Shown here: positions 1 through 10,800 of the stretch, in pieces
Layout: every line of letters begins with the position of its first letter
Numbering within the stretch: the stretch's first letter is position 1
DNA from: Bactericera cockerelli
Taxonomy: Eukaryota > Arthropoda > Insecta > Hemiptera > Triozidae
Reading direction: 5' to 3'
Length of the DNA stretch: 64,000 bases
NCBI GenBank assembly: GCA_024516035.1
Contig: CM044958.1
Span: forward strand, 1,109,566-1,173,565
The notes under the pieces: model-generated
What the model was told of the DNA's origin: nothing
Seen by the model: the letters and a program-made list of their open reading frames with translations, nothing else
The model's database searches: none
Position numbers and translations under genes: made by a program

Positions 1-772
1 GGCTCGGTGGAATGGTCACCTGGGGGTCAAAATCGTTTCAATTAATAGAAAATAATAATAATGTTGTTTTTGTTGTTGTTGTTGTAGCCAGCTTGGCTAC
101 AGCTGGAGGGGTGAGTGATGGTCTCCAGCCAACTTTATTTCGAAGTTGGCTTGTCCTGAACCACAAATAATAATAATAATACTCTTTAGTGGAAGGTAAC
201 CAGTGAACTTCAAGATCGAGAAAGATCACGCCCGGGGCGGGAATCGAACCAAGAACGACTCGAGTTGAAATCTGCACAGCTCCATCATAGAGGCCATGTC
301 CAACTTACTGTCGGCCAATATTGACAGGGTTCGAAACCCAGCCGGGACATGGCAAGTTATACCCCAATTTAGGATTTTGCGACAAAATAATCTGTCTTGG
401 TTTACAACAAGAATAATGGGATCACATAATCCACCAGCTTGTTCCTGAAACTCATCTCCCGGCGGAACTCATCTTATTATTACCTGACAAGTCGATATTA
501 TTATTATTACCATCGTGTATGTGTTGGATAGGATAGGATAACATTTACCACTTAATGTTGTTTTAGATTCAATTGATATTGACTAGTATTGCATTGTATT
601 TATTATTTGTTCTAGTTACTCATTTTTTGCTATGTAAGATGTCCATTTATATTATAATTTTTATCTATGTTTTTTTTTTTTTTTTTTAAATACCATTGTA
701 AACTTTCTGACCATTGTATACACCCGTAAGGGTAATTTTACAAATAAAACATATATCTATCTATCTAAGTAC
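1..772. repeat. Repeat-filled Nf1 intron, left edge
   Basis: Contains a family-G repeat (about 70-170), a family-A tail fragment (175-230) and a family-D SINE fragment (270-430). At 428-472 there is a minus-strand scrap of exon 20 coding for FRREMSFRNKLVDY. After that the sequence is AT-rich with a poly-T run near 670-687. No further Nf1 exon is recognisable. Confidence 0.6.
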
Positions 773-947
773 CTGATTAGCGGACCCCAGCACCCAGTCC
801 ATCAGATAGTCTACCAGCTTGTTCCTGAAACTCATTTCCCGGCGGAAGGCCAGATCATCGCGTCTCCTCATCATGGCTTCTATCAGGTTGCATAGCTTGG
901 TCTTGATATGCACGGCGTGGACTGTCATGTCTATATGACGGACATAC
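773..947 (-). CDS. Nf1: Nf1 coding exon 20 (residues 950-1008), last in window
   Basis: YVRHIDMTVHAVHIKTK through LMDWVLGSANQ, CCTCAG to CAG/GTACTT, phase 2 to 0. Aligns with MVHAIQIKTKLCQLVEVMM and YLTDWVMGTSNQ of human. The first 88 bases plus acceptor are repeated four times upstream. The next exon is beyond the left edge. Confidence 0.95.
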
Positions 948-3900
948 CTGAGGGGAGAATAGTGTGTATACATTTTTATTTTTATATCACGAATGGTCCT
1001 GACATATAGGATTATGAATGACCTGTCTCCTCATCATGGCCTCTATCAGGTTGCATAGCTTGGTCTTGATATGCACGGCGTGGACTGTCATGTCTATATG
1101 ACGGACATACCTGAGGGGAGAATAGTATGTATACATTTTTATATGACCAATGGTTCTGACATATATGATTATAAATGACCTGTCTCCTCATCATAGCTTC
1201 TATCAGGTTGCATAGCTTGGTCTTGATATGCACGGCGTGCACTGTCATGTCAATGTGACGGACATACCTGAGGGGAGAATAGTAAGTATACATTTTTATA
1301 TCACGAGTGTTCCTGACATATATGATTAGGAATGACCTGTCTCCTCATCATGGCTTCTATCAGGTTGCATAGCTTGGTCTTGATGTGAACGGCGTGCACT
1401 GTCATGTCAATGTGACGGACATACCTGAGGGGAGAATAGTATGTATACATTTTTATTTTTATATCACGAATGGTCCTGACATATCGCCTCTGATAACACA
1501 AAGAGGCGTAAACAACATTTTCGAAATTTTACAGGAGAGCCAAATCGAGTTTTCTTGTGCATAAATTTTCTGTTCACGGTAGGAAAATCATCACTTCCCT
1601 GTACCCGTGAATGACCATACGAACTTTTTCTGTTGCCAAATATGATTATGGAACTGTGACTATCGATTTACGCCTATTTGATTTGTCTGAAAAAGAGAAA
1701 ATGAGGGATACGCCTGATTTCAATTTTTGTTGTATCTTTTCTTTGGATTATAATTGGATTACGTCTATTTGTGAGAACAATATATAGCACAAGTAGACTC
1801 AATCCAAGCAATAAAACCGATTTCAAAAATTTGTGGTTTACGCCTCTTTGTGTTATCAGAGGCGATCTATGATTAGGAATGACCTGTCTCCTCATTATGG
1901 CCTCTATCAGGTTGCATAGCTTGGTCTTGATATGCACGGCGTGGACTGTCATGTCAATGTGACGGACATACCTGAGGGAACAAGTGAGTAATGATAATAA
2001 AATGTTTTGGAGATACAAGTAATTCAGTATACAATCTCAAATTTAGTATATAAAAAGTTATCGTATTATTTTGTGTTAATGACTTTCGTGATATCACAAC
2101 TACTCAAACTCGCTTTACTAAATCTACGCTGAAACCGGGACTTGAACCACCAACCTCCAGGTTACAATTCCGCTGCCTTATCGATCAAGCTACTGAGGTC
2201 GGTCAAATTTAGTATATAATTTCAACGTGTATAGGTATACAATGTGAACCAATCATGAGGAAGTATTGTGTTCAGTGTATTTACTTTTATATGACAAATG
2301 GTCTTGACATATGATTATGAATGACCCTGCAGGATTAAAAGAATGAAAGAAACGATTAGAAGTGAAGGGGAAAATAAAATAATTTTATCGTGAGGTTATG
2401 TTCATTAGAATTTACAATGCTATTGTTATCCATAAAAATTAAAATTCTTGTTAAAGTACTTATTAAAGACTCACCTGATTTGGGCTCTTTCAAGGCATTC
2501 CTTGAAGAGACACCTAAAATCTAGGAATTAATTAATATTAATATTCATTAATTATTTAGTGGCTGGATGGAAGAGCTCTATCAGAAAAATCCTACCACTT
2601 TAAATAAAGCTGAGAAAAAAATATTCTTTCACTCTATAAAATGACTAGAGGGCTGTCGCCCGCTTTGCGGGCCGAGGCATGGCCGTGAAAGCAAAAAATC
2701 CTTTTTCGCCAATGGCAGGTGTTGTAGTAGGAATTTCGAAAAATCCCGTCTTATTGCACATCTAGACTATAAGACAAAGCTACCTACCAAATTTCAGCTT
2801 CCTAGGACTTACGGTTTGGGCTGTAGAGCGATGATGAGTCAGTCAGTGGTCAGTCAGTCAGTGACTTTGACATTTATATATTAAGATTTGTTTTTGTACT
2901 AATTCACTTGTGAGTATTAAAAATTGTTTTTCGTTCCTTTATTTGAGCTCTATTGATAGAACATTAAATAATTTACCTCCCTTCCATTGAATACTTTTGT
3001 AATTTGTAATTTATTTGCATTATTAATTGTACATAATAGGTATTTGTATTGTGGGTTTTTTGATAGTTTGGGTAATTGGGGTGGATTTTTTGTATTCGTT
3101 TACTTCATTAGGAAAAGGTATAATGGGTAACATATATTTAATGCTACTACCCCACACGAAGGGGATGCAGTCCTCTTGTTTTGTGGGGTACTCCATTAAA
3201 TTTATTAACACATACACGACCGGTTGTCCCACCGGTGGGACAACTGCGTGTGTACTGAATGGACCGATTGTCCCACCGGTGGGACAAGTGGGTATGTACG
3301 CAATGGACCGGTTGTCCCACCGGTGGGACAAGTGACCTTCTTGATTTCAAACCTGCTCGTCCCATTCGGTGGGACACCTATTCCTATGTTTTAGTATGGA
3401 AATATACTCTATACCCCTGTATAATTTTACTCTCCAAGCGGCTTTTTCGGTCCCAGGTGGTCAGATATGCTCAGATATAGCGGTCCCATGCGTACATACA
3501 CTGAAAATGGTGCCGGTCGTGTATTATTATTATTATACAATTCTTTATTAGATACAAAAGGACATTATGTACATATAAATAATAATTTTAACAGTGAAAA
3601 AATGAAAAAAACAATATATACAATAAAAATGAAAAAGAATAGAAAATATTTGAAAACATATGTCCTAACTAAAGGGTGGGGTTATTGCCTATGGCAATCT
3701 CTTCCACCCAACCCTTAATGTAGCGTACGCCCCTCACCTGACGATAGCCAGCATCATTCCCTCAATGCTGGTGGCTCCCAGATGCTCGCCTGGTGGTTAC
3801 CTTCCACTAAAGAGTGTTATTTATTATTATTATTACGCCCCTCACCTGACGATAGCCAGCATCATTCCCTCAATGCTGGTGGCTCCCAGGTGCTCGCCTG

Positions 3901-4567
3901 GTGGTTACCTTCCACTAAAGAGTGTTATTATTATTATTATTACGCCCTCACCTGACAATAGCCAGCATCATTCCCTCAATGCTGGTGGCTCCCAGATGCT
4001 CGCCTGGTGGTTACCTTCCACTAAAGAGTGTTATTATTATTATTATTACGTCCCTCACCTGACGATAGCCAGCATCATTCCCTCAATGCTGGTAGCTCCC
4101 AGGTGCTCAGCGGGGTGGTTACCTTCCACTAAAGAGTGTTATTATTATTATTATTATTACGTCCCTCACCTGACGATAGCCAGCATCATTCCCTCAATGC
4201 TGGTAGCTCCCAGGTGCTCAGCGGGGTGGTTACCTTCCACTAAAGAGTGTTATTATTATTATTATTATTATTACCTGACGATAGCCAGCATCATTCCCTC
4301 AATGCTGGTGGCTCCCAGGTGCTCGCCTGGTGGTTACCTTCCACTAAAGAGTGTTATTATTATTATTATTATTACGCCCCTCACCTGACGATAGCCAGCA
4401 TCATTCCCTCAATGCTGGTGGCTCCCAGGTGCTCAGCGGGGTGGTTACCTTCCACTAAAGAGTGTTATTATTATTATTATTACGCCCTCACCTGACGATA
4501 GCCAGCATCATTCCCTCAATGCTGGTGGCTCCCAGGTGCTCAGCGGGGTGGTTACCTTCCACTAAAG

Positions 4568-4600
<33 letters not shown>

Positions 4601-4826
4601 TATCCTGACTTGGATTACTCTCAGTCTTTCACAGTGTTTACTAACACAATAAAACACATGCTCTTGGTCTCCTAGACTTTATTATGTACCTACTTTAAGT
4701 TACCATAAATACTTCAAGCTTTGTTTTTTCATACTCTTAAATTGTTCTCTATAGTGTGTGCCACAATGTTATAGGTTGAATTCCAACTGTTTTGTTGTAT
4801 ACACTTTAATAAATAAATAAATAAAT

Positions 4827-4859
<33 letters not shown>

Positions 4860-7800
4860 TTATTACGCCCCTAACCTGACGATAGCCAGCATCATTCCCT
4901 CAATGCTGGTGGCTCCCAGGTGCTCGCCTGGTGGTTACCTTCCACTAAAGAGTGTTATTATTACGCTTCTCACCTGACGATAGCCAGCATCATTCCCTCA
5001 ATGCTGGAGGCTCCCAGATGCTCGCCTGGTGGTTACCTTCCACTAAAGAGTGTTATTATTACGCTTCTCACCTGACGATAGCCAGCATCATTCCCTCAAT
5101 GCTGGTGGCTCCCAGATGCTCGGCGGGGTGGTCTGTCTTGGTCTCGAACACATTCTTCATGATGTAGATCACATGCTCTATGAAGTTGGTCTTGTCTTGA
5201 TCCACCACCACCTGAGATAATAATAATAATAAGTTTTATTGTGAATATGATATACAAAAATGTACGTACACAACGTTAAATTAAAAGTTAAAATAGAGGT
5301 AAGAGTAAGGATTAAATAATAATAATAATAATACGTTTTATTGTGAATATGATATACAAAAATGTACGTATACAACGTAACACTTAGACGACCGGGTGTA
5401 CCACCGGCGGTACACGCGTGTCTGTACGGAATGGACCGGGTGTACCACCGGCGGTACACGCATGTACTACGTCTGTGAATAGCCTAAACATCGCCGGTCC
5501 CACGGGAGAATTCACTAAAAACATGCCGGTTGTCTATGTGTTATTAAAAGTTAAAATAGAGGTAAGAGTAAGGACTAAAGAATATTAAAATTAAAATTTA
5601 TGAATACAATAGATTTAAGATTAAGATTAAGGTTCATAATTCAGGAGTTGAAGCAAAATTGAAACATTGTAAGAATCCACAAGGACCATACTTCAGAGGT
5701 GTGGCCCTTAGTGTAAGATGGCGACAGCCAAAAGAAACTAGCATAAATTCAGTTAAAAATATTATGAATTATGTAAACTGTCATTGTTATGTATATTTTG
5801 AACCATTTACTTGTCATGTATTAAATAAATAAATAAAATTATAGTCTAACCTGCACCAAACCCTTATTGAGAAAGTTCTTGTTTTTTTTTCTTTCTTTCT
5901 TAAAGTTATTGAATATTGAGCCTGACCATTCAGAGGGGAGGCCTTACCTGGCTGGTTGGTCATCTTTGAATCAGCTACAAAAAATTTATAATATATGTAT
6001 ATAAAAAAAATTCTGGCTGGGGGACTATAAACAGGGAGTAGACCAGCAGTCTGGCTGGGGGACAATAAAGAGAGAGTAAACCAGCATTGGCTTGGTTCTG
6101 GGGGCCCTTGTCAATTATTAGCCTCCTTGTAAAGACAGTGGTAGAAGTGCTAAGTCATTCCTCCACCGTCGGGCTACCATCGTTCACGATGACGCCACCC
6201 TATGATGATAAAAAAAAATTAAAAAACGGGCATTTAATTTCAATTTCTCCCAAAGCGTCTTTGGGTGATATTAGGTGATAATAAGGGTTGGGTGGAAGAG
6301 ATTGCCACAGGCAATAACCCCGCCCTTTAGGTAGGACAATATTGTTATTTTCTTTTCTTTTTTACTTATTTATTTTGTCATTTGTTTGTTTTTTTTTTTT
6401 TCTTTCTTTCTTTTCTTAATTTTATATTGTTGCCTGTTTGTCCTCCTAATAAAGCTTAAAAAAAATTAAAAAACGGACATTTAATTTCAATTTCTCCCAA
6501 AGCGTCTCTTACCTGACCCTGCTGGTCGAAGAACCTCTCCGCAATGGTGCGAATCTGCTCGAACAGGATGGGATAGAGACAAGGGGACATTTCCGGCCCC
6601 ACCCCATCCTTGATGTGTCGCTGAATCCGGGCCCCGAACTTCTCATTGGACCCGTAGCAGAGGAGGTTCAGGAGCTTACCCACGAACCTGAGGGGTGAAA
6701 ACAAGTGGTGGTAGATCTTTTTGTTATTATTATTATATTTTACCTTCTATTGACTGGGCATCATACTAGCTAATCACATTAAACTTTCACCAATGAACAC
6801 CAATAAAACATTATCTTATCTTATCTTATCTTTCCCGGTAGCTCAGTGGTAAAGGCGACACTCTGTGAATCCAGAGTTTCCAGAGGTCGTGGGTTTGAAA
6901 CCCAGCCGGGACATGACAAGTTATCCTTGTCATTTGGGATTTTTACCTCATAATAATATGTCTTGGGCTTACTGCTGGAATAATAGGACTTTATTAGTCT
7001 TAATCGGGCAATTAAAATAAGACGATATTATTATTATTTAACATTAAATTAAGGGTTGGGTGGAAGATGTTGTCGTAGGCAATAACCCCACCCTTTAGTT
7101 AGGACATCTGTATATTATAATTTATGCATGTTCTTTTTTTTTCTTGTTTATATTTATACTGTCCATTTCGTATTTTAATTTTTACCATTATTATTTTGTT
7201 TGCACATAAATATGTCCTTTTAATAAAGAGTTAAATAATAATAAACTCACCGAGCCCGGATAGGGCCGGAAATCTTTTAAACTATCAATATCTTTAGTAA
7301 ATTACAATCAAAACTCACTCGGTGACCGGACAGTAATTGTCTTGTATGCTGGTGCCCGGCAGGGATAGTGCTTTGGAGGTGGTCGACTTCTGTTTGTTCC
7401 TCTGCAAGCATACACCTCCCAGTGCACACAGGAAACCCGTCATGTTAGCCCATTCATTCACGTGGTCCTGGGGGCAAGGAGAAGTGGTCAAACTAAATTC
7501 ATGCTTAACACATAGACGACCGGCATGTTTTTAGTCAGTTCTTCCGTGGGACCGGCGATGTTTAGGCTATTCACAGGCGTAGTACATGCGTGTACCACCG
7601 GTGGTACACCCGGTCGTCCAAGTGTTAAATAAACGTGTGTTTTTTTGTGTTATTATAAAAATAATTTTAGTGAGTAGCGCAGGATTGTAGAACTTACGTG
7701 TTTCTTTTTACTTTCCTTATCCTATAGAAAGGAAAGTAATGGAATCACACAAAATATGCGACAGTCAGTTTTTAGTGCCAAAACAAATTTTTTATTCTTG

Positions 7801-10800
7801 TGTATGACATTTTTTATTTTTATTATTGTTCCCATAACTCAGCCCCTGGTCGCTGCTTAAATTAAAAGATGAGCCTTTTTTTTTATTTCGTAGCCATGAA
7901 ACAGCAGCTACCGTAGACACTTGTGGTCTATGTTGTAGTTTGCCCACGGCCCATTCCGTAATATGCCACCCCTTTGATGGGCGAGAATTGAAAAAAATTC
8001 CCATTTAGATGTTGGGTCAGCACGAGCGCACCGGAGGGTATAATCCCTTACAAACAACTGTAACATTACTTTGAACATATTTCTTTGGTCGACTCAGGGA
8101 TTTTTTTATTTTATTTATTTATTTATTTACACTTTATTTATTTTTACAAAACAATCATCAACAAAGAATTAATAACAATAATTTAAAAAAAAAACTTAGA
8201 AGTATGTACAAAGAAAAAATAATGATAAATATCAATATTAATTTTTAATTACAATTGTTTTGTAATCCGGGGCGAAGTTAATGCCTTAGGCATTGTCTGC
8301 CACTTAACCCCGGGATTCAAACCCGGGACCTTCCACATGGCAAGCGAGTATTTTCCCATAGAGCTTATCGCCCACGCTCAGCGTATCGCCAGTTTCCTCA
8401 CCTCAAGGTCATGCTCGGCATTCTGATGGACAGAGGTTCGACGCTTGCCGAGCGTCCGGTGAAAGTTTTCTAGGTCCCCATCCGCCTTGTACTTGGTGAG
8501 AGCTGCGGTGTGCTGTTCCCAGGTGCGATACGTCTCCTCCCAGGCCTGAGGAAGCATAGAGAGAGTTAGCAAGACTGTGGTACTAATAAAATTACCCCGT
8601 CTTCTTCACAGTTTTTAACTTTGAAGACGGGTATACCTTTCTATTATTTTATATTGTTATAATTTATATTTGTCAAATAAATGGAAATGTTTAAAAAAAA
8701 AAAAAAAAATAGTTCCATGACACGGTGGTGATAATAATAATAATAATTCCTTAGAAGCCCACATTTTGTATTAGCTTAGGGAAAGTGTTGCTTTGTAAAC
8801 TATAATATGTAATATTAATTCTAAATAATCAAAAAATAAAAAAAATAACACTCTTTACTGGAAAGTAACCACCAGGTGAGGTTCATGCTCAAAGCACTTT
8901 CTGCCACCTAACCCTCAGAGTCTTATTATTATGTGGTCACAAACTCAAATTAATGAGAAAAAATTCATACACTGGGTGGGATTCGAATCAATGGATCCCT
9001 ACGCTACCTGGATTACTAGAGGTGATAGGATTATATGGACTTCCAGATTCAATGTCTAGGCTCCTTTCATATCCATTGATTCTATTTGTTTTTAACATCC
9101 TGACTTTTGATAGTCAGGACGGGGTTTTAGCCTCCATTCGCTGGGAATCGTACAGCTACCCACATACCTAGAAAGGGAAGAGAGAGAATGTCTTACCGGT
9201 AGAACACCATTGACACAGTGTTCGATTTTTCTGAGCAAAGTCACTATCCTTTTCTGTAGAGCCTTCCTTCCTGAAAAACAAAAAAAAATATTGAACAAAA
9301 AGTTATTGAATGAATAAAGAGTGAATAGTGTATGTTAAGGCCGAATTAAAAAACAGGATTAAATATCTAGCATTTGTTAACCCAAGCCACTATCACTAAA
9401 CAACTGATGTGAATGATTTTTTCTGGTCAAATTTGAAACAGATACGTGACAGATGGCGTACACAGGCGTATGGAAAAGGGCTCATTAATAGGGTTTTTCT
9501 TCGTATGAACGAAACCCTGAAAATAGAATCGTTGGCAGTAGGAAGGACATCCAGCCGTAAAAATATGCCATAACCAATCAAACTCAACCATGAGGTTGAA
9601 CAATGCCAACACCAAGAAGGTTTGGGAAAAGGCAAAGTAAAAGAAGTTACGCTACACTCTGCCGCGCTGTCTCTTTTTTCTATAGGGCGTTCCTTATACC
9701 TTGGCAGAGGTGTTTCATCAGAAATCTCGTCTTCTCCAAACATATACACACGTTTTAACCCGTTACTTTGTAAAAGAAAACTTGTATCAGTCTTATAATA
9801 ATAATAATACTCTTTTGTGGAAGGTAACCAACAGGCGAGGTTAATGCTTAAAGCATTTTCTACCACCTAACCCTCAGAGTCTTATTATTATGTGGTCACA
9901 AACTCAAATTACTGAGGAAAATTCATGCACTGGGTAGGATTCGAACCAACGGATCCCTAAGCTACCTGGATTACCAGACTAGCGCGTTAACCACTTGACT
10001 ACCAGTGCACAGTCTTCAAGACGAATCTGATTTAACTCCTACTGTTTCCCATACGTACTTTTGTCTTCAAGGCCCTCCAAGCTGAGAGCGATTTCCGCTT
10101 TCAGCGAGTTGAGAATGTGCTCCTTCTCGGCTTTCGATTTGTCTCGCGTGGCCTCCAGACGCGTGATGGTGAAGCGAGACTCCTCACTCCCCACTTTACC
10201 AGTTAACCATTAAGCAGCATGAACAGAAATGTATGTAGAAGAGGGGGTAAAGGTCTCTCTATATGATTTACCAGTTAACCATTAAGCAGCATGAACAGAA
10301 ATGTATGTAGAAGAGGGGGTAAAGGAAGAGGGGGTAAATATGATTTACCAGTTAACCATTAGTAGCATGAACAGAAATGTGTGTAGAGGAGGTAAAGGTC
10401 TGTCTATACAAGTAGTACCTACTTTCTAGAGTCAGGAGGTTACAGGGCTCTGTATGTGACTTCCTGTTATCGTTTTGTTAACATTATTTGTGTATTACTA
10501 TGATATAATTCATGAGGAGGAGGACAAAATTTACAATATATAATAGAGAGAAAAAAAATGAAGAAAAATAAACAAAGTAATTAATAACAAATAAATGAAA
10601 ATACTAAATGTCCTAAGTAAAGGGTTATTGCCTGGGGCAATCTCTTCCACCCAACCCTTTCAATTTGTAAATAGAGCTCGGCTCGTCAATATACATTATA
10701 CACCCATTCTGCGGGCAATTGTCATTAATAATAATATTAGATCCGAATGTTTTTAGTAAAATAAGTTTTTAAATTAATGAACTACTACAGTAATTTTAAT

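Noticed and set aside
3765..4495. Long plus-strand open frames rich in Tyr or Ile runs
   Set aside because: They are the translation of the exon-19/SINE array with its TTA microsatellite; the repeated unit and minus-strand coding origin explain them.
3725..5071. CRISPR-like appearance of regularly spaced repeats
   Set aside because: Units are mostly identical throughout, with no unique spacers, in a eukaryotic intron, and derive from an Nf1 exon.
6829..7035. Functional tRNA gene at the family-D head
   Set aside because: Box A and B are present, but the anticodon arm does not pair well and the sequence continues into a repeated SINE body.
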